62,974 nt of DNA from the NCBI GenBank assembly GCA_016794625.1, contig JAEUGY010000052.1, forward strand, positions 1 to 62,974, read 5' to 3'. The position numbers were made by a program, and so were the translations under genes. This stretch comes from Opitutaceae bacterium (lineage in GTDB: Bacteria; Verrucomicrobiota; Verrucomicrobiia; Opitutales; Opitutaceae). Below, piece after piece: positions 18,902 through 27,656 of the stretch (position 1 is its first letter; every line of letters starts with the position of its first letter). Under the pieces are notes generated by a model. That model saw only the letters and a program-made list of their open reading frames with translations. It did no database searches and was not told the DNA's origin.

Positions 18902-21900
18902 TTCAAGGACAGTTTGACCTGAGGGGAGCCCGCGGCGGGCGCCGAAAGCAGGATGCGTTCCGGTGCGATCGCTCCGGCTTCGAGCAGCCGGGTGCGGACA
19001 TGCTGGGCGCGTTCCGCGGCGAGTTCGAGCAGGGAGGCGTCGTCGATCACGATCTTTGCCATGACCTGTTCGGCCATGGTTTCGACGGAAAGGGCCGGGG
19101 CCGTGGGCGCAGGGGTGGCGGTGGGAGCGGGGGCTGTGGTGGGCGTGGCGGGCGCGGCGGGCGCCGGCGCGGGGGTGGCCCGTCCGGAGAGAAAGCGAAC
19201 CAGACGCGGAATCAAACCGATGCGCTCCGAGTCCGGAACCGACGGCGGGGTCGAGGCGGCGGCGGCGGCCTGGGTGGCGACCACTTCGGGAAACGCCTCG
19301 GCGTAGAGTCGGGCGAGTGCGGCGACCTGCTCGGTCTCGGCGACCGGCGTGTCCTCCGCAGCGGTGCCGGTGGTGCGCCGATGCGCGCGGACCGACACCT
19401 CGATCTGCCGCTCAAACTCGTGCTGGCGCAGCGCCTCGCGGTCAAGTCGGGCGTCGTAGTGGCCGGTCAACTCCAGCCGCAGTCCCGGACGGTCGACCAG
19501 CGCCTTGGCCAGGGTGGTGAGTTTGGGCTGTTCGGCGGCGGCGAGGCTCGCGCTGCCGGCGGCAAAGGACTGCGACGAGAGCTCCTCCCCTCCGCCCCCG
19601 AAGGCGGCACCGAGCAGGGCGAAGGGAGAGGTGGCCGCCTTGGTCAGGAGATTGCCAATCACGCGCCACACCACGCGTCCCACACGGAACTCCGGGTCGT
19701 CGAGACTGCCCTGGATGGGAATGTCGATCACGATCTGGCCCTGACGATCCTTGAGTAGGGCGACCGCCAGGGAAACCGGCAGTTTGGTGGCGTCGGGACT
19801 GTTGGATTTTGCTCCGAGGGTGAACTGGTCGAGCGTGGCGACATCACTGCTTTCGATGCGCCGGTTGGCCAGCCGCAGCTGCACCGCGAGCGAGAGCGAA
19901 CCCCGGTCGAGGGCGAAGCCCGCGTAGCGCGCCACGTAAGGGCCGGCCGGGGTGAGGTCGGCGCCGCGCAGATCCAGCTTCAAATCGGCGCTCGCCGGCC
20001 GGGCGAGAGGGCTGACACGACCGGTGAGGGAAAGGGGAGCTGCGTCGTCGATCTTGCCCTTCAGCTCCACCGTCGCCTGCGCTTGAGGTGAGGAGGACAG
20101 GCCGGTGATCAGACCGGAAAAGCCCGTCAGGGCCGTTTTCACCGCCGGTTGGATCGCCTGGTCCGTGAAGGAGACCCGGGCACGTTCGAGCTGGAAACGA
20201 TCGATCCGAACCTGCAGGGGCGGATCGGAGCGAGCGGGCGCCACCGGAGCGGGGGCCGTCGTCGGCGTTCCCGGGGCGCCCGGGGTGGTCCGACGCAGAC
20301 GTCCCAAGTTCAGAACGCCGTCGCGCGCGCGCGCCACCCGGATGGAGGGATCGCTCCAGGTGAGGGCGCCGAGCGAGAGCTGGTTTTCGGCCGGATTGAA
20401 GTCGAGCCCGTCGAAGGAGAGGTTTGACCAGGACAGGACCTCTTCGTCCGCCACGTTGTCGACCGCGACCCATTCGGCAAGGCCGGCCTCGCCCGTGAAG
20501 CGCGCGCCCTGCGCGCCGAGCAGCAGGCGGCCCTTGGCGCGCGCCCGGCCCTTGGCGATCCACAGGTCGAGGTACGACTCCACATAGGGACTGGCGAGCG
20601 CGACCGAGGCTCCTTCGAGGGTAACGTCGAGGGACGCTTGGAGCGGCGCCGGCGTCAGGGTGCCCGCGACGGAGAGCGCGCCGCCGCCGCCGAGATTCGC
20701 CGTGAGGGTGACGGGGAAGGCTCGAGTCAGGTCGCCGAGCGAAACGTCCCCGACGTCGAGCGAGACTTGGTCGAGTGCGAACTGGGCGGGTCGAGCGGCG
20801 GTGGCATCGCTGAAGCGCAGCGCGAGTTCGCGAGCCGAGAACGCTTTGACGGAGACCGCGGGCGGCGGCGCGGACGCCGGCCCCGACGCCGTTCCAGCCG
20901 CTGGCGCGGCCGCGGCGGCCGGGACGGGCGAGAAGGCCTGCAGCCATTCGATCCCGCCCGCAGTCCGCCGGATGTCGATTTGACCGCCGCGCAGGGCCAC
21001 CCGATCGAGGCTTAAACGGCGTGTGATGAGGTCCGCCTCGATGCCGGTGACGTGCACCTCCGGCAGCGAGACCAGCGACGCGGCCGGGTTGAGCGCGTTC
21101 AGCTGGAGCGCCTTCAGGGTGAATTCGCCGCCGGTCAGGCGCACGGCGGGCGCCGATCCGAGCGACGCCGTGTATCGCGTGGTGTAGGACGCGACGCCGG
21201 ACGCAACAGAGAATCGGATACGCGGAGCGTAGTAGGGCGCGTACTTCGGCAGGGAGACCCCGGTGATGGCGATCTCGCCCTCGGAACGCAGGGGGTTGAG
21301 GGAGAGCGAGCCGCGCCATGAGACGACTTCGCCCGCCTCCGTGCGCGCGGTGAAGTCGTAGGGGGCGCGCGGGTCGCCCACGGTGTGAAAGTCGCTCAGG
21401 GTGAAGGCGAGCGGCCCGATTTCGGTCTTGAAGTGGGAGGCGTTGCTCTGGTCGGAGAGATCGATCCGGGCGTCGCTGACGGCGAGCCGGCCGATGGCGA
21501 TCGAGGGGATGGCCGGCTCGGCGGCTCCCTCGGCCGGGGCGGATGGGCCGGAGGGGGGCAGCAGATCGGCCATGTTCAAGCGTCCGTCGGAGCCGACCGC
21601 GAGGCGACCGGTGAACCCGTCGAGCGCAACCTCCTCAAAGTTCCAGGTGCCGGTCAGCCGCGCCCAGAGACTGAAGTTGATGAACAGTGAACGGAAGGAG
21701 ACGAAGTCGCCTCCCTCGGGCTCGCGTACCACCAGCCCTTCCACCCGCACCGCGAGACGCAGGGGGTTGGTCTGCACCCGCTCAATGGTCACCGGGCGGC
21801 GCAGCGCGCGCGAAAGACGCTGCTCGGCCTGCGACTTGACCACGGGGGGCAGGACAAAGAAGCCGACGATCAGCCAAAGGCCGGCCAGAAGACCGACTAT

Positions 21901-21966
21901 GACGGCGATGCGGGCGCCCCAATTGACCTTGGACTGGCGGCGCAATTCGAGGAGGGACCATTTCAC
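18898..21966 (-). CDS. DUF748 / AsmA-like envelope protein
   Basis: A 1022-residue protein anchored by one N-terminal transmembrane helix (about 18-40). The remainder should lie in the periplasm. AsmA-like features include RRPVTIERVQTNPLRL, followed by long repeated beta-rich segments with LxxLxLxxA patterns. A Pro/Thr/Ala low-complexity stretch (about 950-975) precedes an OmpA-like ending (LELAAERAQHVRTRLLEAG). DUF748 and AsmA-like proteins are considered bridge proteins for lipid movement between membranes, which is family inference. It lies 61 bases downstream of the peroxiredoxin gene and overlaps the next gene by four bases. Confidence 0.85.
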   Translation of the reverse strand: MKWSLLELRRQSKVNWGARIAVIVGLLAGLWLIVGFFVLPPVVKSQAEQRLSRALRRPVTIERVQTNPLRLAVRVEGLVVREPEGGDFVSFRSLFINFSLWARLTGTWNFEEVALDGFTGRLAVGSDGRLNMADLLPPSGPSAPAEGAAEPAIPSIAIGRLAVSDARIDLSDQSNASHFKTEIGPLAFTLSDFHTVGDPRAPYDFTARTEAGEVVSWRGSLSLNPLRSEGEIAITGVSLPKYAPYYAPRIRFSVASGVASYTTRYTASLGSAPAVRLTGGEFTLKALQLNALNPAASLVSLPEVHVTGIEADLITRRLSLDRVALRGGQIDIRRTAGGIEWLQAFSPVPAAAAAPAAGTASGPASAPPPAVSVKAFSARELALRFSDATAARPAQFALDQVSLDVGDVSLGDLTRAFPVTLTANLGGGGALSVAGTLTPAPLQASLDVTLEGASVALASPYVESYLDLWIAKGRARAKGRLLLGAQGARFTGEAGLAEWVAVDNVADEEVLSWSNLSFDGLDFNPAENQLSLGALTWSDPSIRVARARDGVLNLGRLRRTTPGAPGTPTTAPAPVAPARSDPPLQVRIDRFQLERARVSFTDQAIQPAVKTALTGFSGLITGLSSSPQAQATVELKGKIDDAAPLSLTGRVSPLARPASADLKLDLRGADLTPAGPYVARYAGFALDRGSLSLAVQLRLANRRIESSDVATLDQFTLGAKSNSPDATKLPVSLAVALLKDRQGQIVIDIPIQGSLDDPEFRVGRVVWRVIGNLLTKAATSPFALLGAAFGGGGEELSSQSFAAGSASLAAAEQPKLTTLAKALVDRPGLRLELTGHYDARLDREALRQHEFERQIEVSVRAHRRTTGTAAEDTPVAETEQVAALARLYAEAFPEVVATQAAAAASTPPSVPDSERIGLIPRLVRFLSGRATPAPAPAAPATPTTAPAPTATPAPTAPALSVETMAEQVMAKIVIDDASLLELAAERAQHVRTRLLEAGAIAPERILLSAPAAGSPQVKLSLK

Positions 21967-22027
21967 CCGTCCCGTCGTAGCAGGCGCCGCGTCCGTCGCA
22001 AGCCTGCCGGCTGGCCTCCGGTCGAAC

Positions 22028-22501
22028 CTAGAGCGTCGCGAGGGTGGCCAGCAGCTGCGCCCCGTGTTCCTTCGGGTCGACCTTTTCCACGACGGCCAGG
22101 ACGGTGCCGTCCCGGTCGAGGACGAAGGCGGCCCGGGCCGGACCGAAGTATTTTTTGCCGTACATCGCTTTCTCGACGATGGCGTCCGCTGCTTTGGCCA
22201 CCGAGTCCTCCGGGTCGCTGACCAACGTGTAGGGAATGCCCTTTTTCGCGGCGTACTTCCGGTGGGATCCGATGGAGTCGCGGCTGACGGCGATCACGTC
22301 GTATCCGGCCTGATCCAGCGCCCCGGCCGACGCCACGAGGGAGTCATTTTGCCGGTCGCAGGACCCGGTGTTGTTTTTCATGTAGACCGAGAGGATGGTG
22401 CGACGCTTCAGCAGCTGCTTCAGCGTGGTCTCGGCTTCCTCGCCCTGTCGCAGCACATGGAGCGGCAGGGACAGCTTAAATTTCTTTCCGGGGGAGATCA
22501 T
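22028..22501 (-). CDS. Peroxiredoxin-like (Bcp/PrxQ group), single cysteine
   Basis: A 157-residue thioredoxin-fold peroxidase candidate. The position of the peroxidatic residue is Cys48 in MKNNTGSC. The classical motif is P-x3-T-x2-C, and here the proline is replaced by methionine. No other cysteine exists in the protein, so a resolving cysteine would have to come from a partner (1-Cys mechanism). Conserved context includes YDVIAVSRDSIGSHRKYAAK, YTLVSDPE and ARAAFVLDRDGTVLAV, with an Arg suited to the active site. It is cytosolic with no signal. It sits between the dUTPase gene (56 bases) and the DUF748 gene (61 bases). Confidence 0.88.
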   Translation of the reverse strand: MISPGKKFKLSLPLHVLRQGEEAETTLKQLLKRRTILSVYMKNNTGSCDRQNDSLVASAGALDQAGYDVIAVSRDSIGSHRKYAAKKGIPYTLVSDPEDSVAKAADAIVEKAMYGKKYFGPARAAFVLDRDGTVLAVVEKVDPKEHGAQLLATLATL

Positions 22502-22557
22502 GCCGGCACTGAGTCCAAGGTGGCCCCGGCGTCAAAACCCGCCGGCGGATTTGCGCG

Positions 22558-22935
22558 CTAAATGTGTTTGGAGTCGGCTTCGTTCTTGGCCACGTAGCCG
22601 GAGTCCTGACGCTGGTGGTTGACCGCGTTCTTCTTGACGTAGGCCTGGTAGACATCGTCCGCGGTCATGCCGAGCGTTTGCGCCAGAGAGACCAGGAAAT
22701 GGAACAAATCGACGACCTCCACGCGGGCGTTCTGTTCGTCAAATTTCTGGTACTTTGCCCACCATTTCCACGGCACCGAGTCGATCAGTTCCGCCATCTC
22801 CTGCTGCATGGCGCGCGTGTAGTTGAGGATCCATTTGGCTTTTTCCTCGTCCGTGGCTGGAGGCAGCGAGACTCCAATCCGTTGGTTGAGAGCGTTTTGC
22901 ATCCGAAAGATCTCGTCGAGTTTGTCGGGACTCAT
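22558..22935 (-). CDS. Dimeric all-alpha dUTPase-type pyrophosphatase
   Basis: A 125-residue all-helical protein resembling the dimeric dUTPase family (MazG-like superfamily), which hydrolyses dUTP to dUMP to keep uracil out of DNA. The two metal-binding helices are visible: QQEMAELIDSVPWKWW with Glu46 and Glu49, and ARVEVVDLFHFLVS with Glu73 and Asp76. ATG 22935 is used; the open frame continues upstream to 23157 as Arg/Ser/Pro-rich translation that looks non-coding. A general MazG-like nucleotide pyrophosphatase is the alternative. First gene of the minus-strand run to ettA. Confidence 0.85.
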   Translation of the reverse strand: MSPDKLDEIFRMQNALNQRIGVSLPPATDEEKAKWILNYTRAMQQEMAELIDSVPWKWWAKYQKFDEQNARVEVVDLFHFLVSLAQTLGMTADDVYQAYVKKNAVNHQRQDSGYVAKNEADSKHI

Positions 22936-23168
22936 GGAGCGCACGCTACGGGGGCGGGAGGACGGAGGGCAAGGGGGGAGTGGAAAAGAGGAACGGGAGG
23001 CCGCCCGCTGCCGGGTTCTCCGGGAATTTGGGATTGCGGCTAACCTTGGCTCGAATGAACGTATCAGGTTGTTGCCTGCGTCGAGCCCGTTAGCTCCGCC
23101 CACTGCATCCTCGCTCCGAGCCTGCGTTCGCGCGGCATCGGTGCTCAACCCAAACAAAAATACAAGTC

Positions 23169-24392
23169 ATGTCAGATCCTACAACGTCCGGTGAGGAATC
23201 GTCTGCGCCTTTGGCTGCAGCTCCCGCCGAGACCCCCAGCGCGACGCCCGCGCCGGTTGCCGCTTCGTTCGGCACCGGACGCGGTTCCGGCCTCGCGCGC
23301 GGCAAACGCAGCCATGTGCCTGCCGCTGCCGCACCCTCCGCCGCGCCGCGCGGCGACTACCAGCCGACGGCCGTGCAAGTGATCGTGGCCGAGCGTGAAT
23401 ACCAACACCCGTTCGGCGCTCCCGCGCCGGAGCCGGTTCCCGCCGCCGAGCCGATCGTGGCCCGCGTTGAATCCGTCCGACCCGAGCCGGCCAGTCCGGC
23501 TCCCGTGGTGGCGGAAGCCCCCGCCGTTGCCCCAGTGGCTCCCGAAGTGCGCCCTGTTGCTCCCGCCCCCGTGGCGGAGGCGGCAGCGAAGCCCGTCGAC
23601 GCTCCTGAAGCTCCTGCTGCTCCAGTAGAAAAAGCCCGCCTCACCATCCTGCCGCCGGCCGAGACCAAACGTCCGGCCACCCGGTGGGAACAGGAAGGTG
23701 CCCGTCCCGAAAGTGGTGGCCCGCGTCCCCGTCGGGAAGACCGTCCGGTCTTCCGTCCCGAGCGACCGGGTGACAGCGCTGCCGCCGATGCGGGTAGCCG
23801 CGAGCCGCGTCGCGAATTTCGCGACGACCGCGACTCCCGGGAAAGCCGTCCGCCGCGGGACAACCGCGATCCGCGCGCGCAAGGGCGGGGTGGTCCAGGG
23901 CCCGGCAAGCCGCTCGCGGCGCCGTCCGGCCCGTTTTCGCCCGCTGGTCCGGCCGCTTCCGCTTCGTCGACTCCCGCTCCGGCGGCCAAGCAGGGTGGTT
24001 TTGTCGGTTGGTTGAAGGGACTTTTTGGCGGCGGTACGCCCGCCTCCGATCCGGCCAAACCCGCGCCGGGTGCCTCTCCGGGTCGCGACGGCGGCCGCCC
24101 GCACGATCGTGGTGGGCGCGACGGGCGCGATGGCCAGCGGCGCCACTCCGGCGGCCGCGGCGGTCGTGGTGGTTTCGATGGTCGTCCGCGCGACGGCCAG
24201 GGTCAGGGACCCGGCCCGCGAGCTGAAGGCAACCGTCCGGCCGAAGGCGATGCGGGCAACCGTCCGTATGGTCAGGGTGGGGGCGAAGGGGGTCGTCGTC
24301 GTCGCCATCGCGGCGGCCGCGGCCGCAATCGCGGTGAGTTCAATGGTGGTCCGGAGTCCCGCGGTGGCGGCGACACCCCGCCGGCGAATTGA
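23169..24392 (+). CDS. Disordered RGG/RG-rich protein, putative RNA-binding
   Basis: A 407-residue low-complexity protein that I cannot name. The N-terminal half is Ala/Pro/Val-rich with short non-repetitive islands (GTGRGSGLARGKR, YQPTAVQVIVAEREYQHPF, RLTILPPAETKRPATRWEQ). A central part is charged and rich in RP/RE/RD pairs (residues 170-245). A short amphipathic segment GGFVGWLKGLFGG lies near 277-290, and the rest is dense RGG/RG repeats (GGRGGRGG, RRRRHRGGRGRNRGE). RGG tracts bind RNA and promote condensates in other organisms; a role in RNA metabolism is inference. Codon-position GC bias and the strong terminator right after it support expression. A long antisense frame (23172-24503) is rejected as a shadow. 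Confidence 0.78.
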   Translation: MSDPTTSGEESSAPLAAAPAETPSATPAPVAASFGTGRGSGLARGKRSHVPAAAAPSAAPRGDYQPTAVQVIVAEREYQHPFGAPAPEPVPAAEPIVARVESVRPEPASPAPVVAEAPAVAPVAPEVRPVAPAPVAEAAAKPVDAPEAPAAPVEKARLTILPPAETKRPATRWEQEGARPESGGPRPRREDRPVFRPERPGDSAAADAGSREPRREFRDDRDSRESRPPRDNRDPRAQGRGGPGPGKPLAAPSGPFSPAGPAASASSTPAPAAKQGGFVGWLKGLFGGGTPASDPAKPAPGASPGRDGGRPHDRGGRDGRDGQRRHSGGRGGRGGFDGRPRDGQGQGPGPRAEGNRPAEGDAGNRPYGQGGGEGGRRRRHRGGRGRNRGEFNGGPESRGGGDTPPAN

Positions 24393-24403
24393 GTTCGCAC
24401 TTG

Positions 24404-24420
24404 CCAACCGTGTCGGTTGG
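24404..24420 (+). other. Short hairpin before the terminator
   Basis: CCAACCG (24404-24410), loop TGT, CGGTTGG (24414-24420). Twelve bases after the RGG gene stop, immediately before the main terminator. Confidence 0.45.
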
Positions 24421-24431
24421 CGCGCATTCGA

Positions 24432-24459
24432 GGCGTCCGCTTTTGCGGACGCCTTTTTT
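24432..24459 (+). terminator. Rho-independent terminator after the RGG gene
   Basis: Perfect 9-base stem GGCGTCCGC / GCGGACGCC around a TTTT loop, followed by six T. It separates the RGG gene from murA. Confidence 0.93.
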
Positions 24460-24514
24460 GTGTTGGGCCCGTTCGTTTCACCCTTTCCGTTGCTTCCTCG
24501 CACCCGCGCCTCGT

Positions 24515-25804
24515 ATGGCTGACCTCATTGTCCATGGCGGCAAGCCGCTCTCCGGTACCATTGTCCCTTCCGGGAACAAAAATTCGGTGCTGCCGATTTT
24601 TTGTGCCACGCTGCTGACCGATGACCCGGTCACGCTGCTCAATGTACCGGACATCACTGACCTGGAAAAGCTGGTGAACTTCTTTCGTTCCCAGGGATCC
24701 CGCATCGAGTGGGATCGACGCGCGGGCGTGATGAAGGTCGATCACTCCTCCTTCATCGATGCGCTCAAGGATGCGGAGCTGCCCCAGGCGATGCGTTCGA
24801 CCGTGCTGCTTTATCCCGCGCTCCTGCACCGGGTGCGGCGCATTGCCGTGCCGGCCAATTCCAAGGGCTGTTCGCTCGGTGTCCGGGAGATCGATCCCCA
24901 TCTCGAGATCCTCAAGGCCCTGGGAGCCACGGTCGGCGAGGGCAACCCGCTCGTTATCGCCCTCCCGTTGGGGTTCAAAGGGGCGCGGCATTGGTGCGAC
25001 TACATGTCGGTGACCGTGACGGAGAATTTTGCGATGGCGGCGGCGGTCGGAGTGGGTCAATCGACCCTGATCAACGCGGCCAGCGAGCCGCACGTGCAGG
25101 AACTCTGCGCGGCGCTCGTCGCGATGGGCGCTCAGATCGAAGGCATCGGCACTTCGATGTTGCGGATCACCGGCGTGGAACGGCTGCACGGAGCGACCCT
25201 CACCATTGGCACCGACTATCATGAAGTGGTCACCTTCCTCGCCCTGGGCGCGATCACCGGTGGCGAAGTGCGCGTGGAGAAATCGCTACCGCACCATTTC
25301 GACCTGATTGTCCGATCCTTCCAAAAGCTCGGGGTGCAGATCGAGCATGAGGGCGACACCGCCATCGTGCGTCGCAACCAGACCCTGACGATCGAGAAGC
25401 CATTCACGAGCAACCTGCTCACCAAGATTGAAGCCGCGCCGTGGCCGTATTTTTCCGTCGATCTGCTGCCGCTCATGATTGCGGTGAGCACCAAGTCGGA
25501 GGGCGTGATTCACTTTTGGAACAAGGTGTACGAAAATGGATTTTCCTGGATTCCCGAGCTGGCCAAATTCGGGGTCCACGTGGTGGTCAGCGATCCGCAT
25601 CGCATCCTCGTTTTTGGCAACAAACCGATGCATGCCGCCGTGGTCGATGCACCTTACGTGATCCGGGCGGCCATCGCGCTCTACATGGTCGCGGCCTGCG
25701 TGCCCGGGCGCAGCGTGGTCAAGAATGCGGATGTGATCCAGCGCGCCCATCCCCGCTTTGTGGAGAACCTCCGCAGCCTCGGCGCCGAGGTGGAGTGGGT
25801 GTGA
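24515..25804 (+). CDS. murA: UDP-N-acetylglucosamine 1-carboxyvinyltransferase MurA
   Basis: A 429-residue enzyme transferring enolpyruvate from PEP to UDP-GlcNAc, the first committed step of peptidoglycan synthesis. The N-terminal substrate motif is SGNKNSVLPIF with Lys22. The catalytic loop Cys119 (KGCSLGVREIDPHL) is present, so the enzyme should be fosfomycin-sensitive rather than the Asp variant. Family stretches VTENFAMAAAVG and IGTDYHEVVTF also match. Length is typical (E. coli 419). ATG 24515 is chosen because homology begins there; the open frame upstream overlaps the terminator. ruvB follows on the same strand. Confidence 0.97.
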   Translation: MADLIVHGGKPLSGTIVPSGNKNSVLPIFCATLLTDDPVTLLNVPDITDLEKLVNFFRSQGSRIEWDRRAGVMKVDHSSFIDALKDAELPQAMRSTVLLYPALLHRVRRIAVPANSKGCSLGVREIDPHLEILKALGATVGEGNPLVIALPLGFKGARHWCDYMSVTVTENFAMAAAVGVGQSTLINAASEPHVQELCAALVAMGAQIEGIGTSMLRITGVERLHGATLTIGTDYHEVVTFLALGAITGGEVRVEKSLPHHFDLIVRSFQKLGVQIEHEGDTAIVRRNQTLTIEKPFTSNLLTKIEAAPWPYFSVDLLPLMIAVSTKSEGVIHFWNKVYENGFSWIPELAKFGVHVVVSDPHRILVFGNKPMHAAVVDAPYVIRAAIALYMVAACVPGRSVVKNADVIQRAHPRFVENLRSLGAEVEWV

Positions 25805-25862
25805 CCTCCCGCATGACCCACGGACTCTGCGGCTCCGCCTCTGCTCCGACCTCCCTTTCCCG

Positions 25863-26954
25863 TTGAATCCTCCCAAGAACGAACTTCGCAAACCGCCGTC
25901 CGCGGCGGCCATCCCGACTCCGCCGGCCACCGGACTCGGTTACCTGGCGGCGACCCTCGCCCAACCCGTCAACGCGGCGGAGGCGGCCCTGCGGCCGCTG
26001 TCCTTCCGCGACTTCACCGGCCAGCCCAAGACCGTGGAGCGACTGCAGGTCATGGTGGGAGCGGCCAAGCGCCGCGGCGAGGCGCTCAACCATATCCTGC
26101 TCAGCGGACCTCCCGGCCTGGGCAAGACCACACTCGCGTTCATTCTGGGACACGAGATGGGTCGCAATGTCCGGGTGACCTCCGGCCCCGTGGTGGAAAA
26201 GGCAGGCGATCTTGCCGGACTGTTGACCAGCCTGGAGGAGGGAGACCTGCTCTTCATCGACGAAATCCACCGCATCCCGAAGACGGTCGAGGAGTACCTC
26301 TATTCAGCGATGGAGGATTTCCGCCTCGATATCATGATCGATCAGGGGCCGAATGCGCGCAGCGTGCGGCTTTCGATCCCACGGTTCACCCTGATCGGAG
26401 CCACCACCCGGGCCGGGCTGCTCACCGCCCCCTTGCGGTCCCGGTTCACGCTGCAGACCCGCCTCGATTATTACGATGTGCCCACGCTGATGGGCATCGT
26501 ACAGCGCAGCTGTTCCCTGCTGCGGGTCTCGATTGCCGACGATGGCGCGCGCGAGATCGCCCAGCGTTCCCGCGGCACGCCGCGCATCGCGAACAATCTG
26601 ATCAATTTCTGCCGCGACTATGCCCAGGAGCGGGCGCAGGGAAAGATCACCCAGCCCGTGGCGGCGGCGGCGCTGGAACTGCTGGAGATCGATGCGCGTG
26701 GTCTGGACGAAATGGACAAGCGCATGCTGCGCGTGATCGCGGAAAATTACCGAGGAGGCCCGGTTGGTCTGGGCACCATTGCCGTGGCGGTGGGTGAGGA
26801 AACCGAGACCCTGGAAGAGGTCCACGAACCGTTTCTCATCCAGGAAGGTTACCTGCAACGGACCCCGCAGGGACGGGTGATCACGGAGCGGGGACTGCAC
26901 GCCATCGGACTCAAGAGCGCGGCGGGCGGCGATGCCCAGACCACCCTCCTTTGA
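25863..26954 (+). CDS. ruvB: Holliday junction branch migration DNA helicase RuvB
   Basis: A 363-residue AAA+ motor that drives branch migration with RuvA at recombination junctions. Walker A GPPGLGKTT is at about 82-90, Walker B is LLFIDEIHR, sensor GATTRAGLLTAPLRSRF holds the arginine finger region, and a C-terminal winged helix follows (YLQRTPQGRVITERG). The start is uncertain: TTG 25863 is the best candidate after the murA stop, since no in-frame ATG lies before the conserved LRPLSFRDFTGQ. The N-terminal 40 residues are Ala/Pro-rich and longer than in E. coli RuvB (336). ruvA and ruvC are not in the window. Confidence 0.94.
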   Translation: MNPPKNELRKPPSAAAIPTPPATGLGYLAATLAQPVNAAEAALRPLSFRDFTGQPKTVERLQVMVGAAKRRGEALNHILLSGPPGLGKTTLAFILGHEMGRNVRVTSGPVVEKAGDLAGLLTSLEEGDLLFIDEIHRIPKTVEEYLYSAMEDFRLDIMIDQGPNARSVRLSIPRFTLIGATTRAGLLTAPLRSRFTLQTRLDYYDVPTLMGIVQRSCSLLRVSIADDGAREIAQRSRGTPRIANNLINFCRDYAQERAQGKITQPVAAAALELLEIDARGLDEMDKRMLRVIAENYRGGPVGLGTIAVAVGEETETLEEVHEPFLIQEGYLQRTPQGRVITERGLHAIGLKSAAGGDAQTTLL

Positions 26955-26994
26955 CGGAATGGGAATGACCCCGTAGCCCTGTCCCGCTTCGCGG

Positions 26995-27648
26995 TCAGGG
27001 CGCGATCATGCCTTCACGCAAGGCGTGCCGGACCAGCTCCGCGGTGGAGGTGTAGCCCAGTTTGTTCATCAACCGACGCCGGTAGGTTTCCACCGACTTC
27101 ACGCTGACGTCGAGCCGGGCGGCGACCTCCTTGTTCCGCAGCCCGCTGGCCACCAGGCGCAGCACCTCCCGCTCCCGGTCGGAGAGCCGCGGTGGGGCCG
27201 CGACCGGTTTGCCGTCGCGTTGCTGGTAGTCGCGCACCAGGGCGGTGGCGATCTCCGGACACAGGTACACATCGCCCTTTTCGGCCGCGTCGATCGCCCG
27301 CAAGAGGTCCTGAGGAGCGACATCCTTCAACAGGTATCCGCGTCCCCCTGCGTCGAGCGCCCGACGCACCAGACGGAAATCGGAGTCCGACGAGAGGAAG
27401 ATGACATGCGTATCCGGATTGTCATGCATCATCTGCTCCGCCGCGGCGATGCCGTCGCCGTCGGGAAGGTGAATGTCGGCGACGACCACATCGGGCTGCG
27501 TCTCCTGGCAGAGCGCCACCGCCGAGGCGACCGTGCCGGCTTCGCCGACCACGGCAATGGCGGGTGATTGTTCAAGCAGCAGACGCAGTCCCTTGCGGAA
27601 GAGCTGGTGATCGTCGACGAGAAGAACCCGAACCGGTGACTCGTTCAT
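26995..27648 (-). CDS. NarL/FixJ-type response regulator
   Basis: A 217-residue DNA-binding regulator. The receiver domain (VRVLLVDDHQLFRKGLRLLLEQ) has the phospho-acceptor Asp in VVVADIHLPDGDG, the conserved Ser in VIFLSSDS and Lys in YLLKDV. A LuxR-type helix-turn-helix follows (LSDREREVLRLVASGLRNKEVAARLDVSVKSVETYRRR). ATG 27648 is used because the receiver begins directly after it. The gene is 8 bases downstream of the hybrid kinase on the same strand, so the kinase is its likely partner. Confidence 0.93.
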   Translation of the reverse strand: MNESPVRVLLVDDHQLFRKGLRLLLEQSPAIAVVGEAGTVASAVALCQETQPDVVVADIHLPDGDGIAAAEQMMHDNPDTHVIFLSSDSDFRLVRRALDAGGRGYLLKDVAPQDLLRAIDAAEKGDVYLCPEIATALVRDYQQRDGKPVAAPPRLSDREREVLRLVASGLRNKEVAARLDVSVKSVETYRRRLMNKLGYTSTAELVRHALREGMIAP

Positions 27649-27656
27649 GGGAGGTA

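Noticed and set aside
23172-24503. 443-residue frame opposite the RGG gene
   Set aside because: Runs through the terminator hairpin and is Thr/Ala/Gly-rich with no pattern; a shadow of the repetitive plus-strand gene.
26977-27000. Hairpin CCCTG...CAGGG between ruvB and the LuxR-type regulator as a terminator
   Set aside because: Contains a mismatch and a bulge, has no T-run and overlaps the end of the regulator gene.
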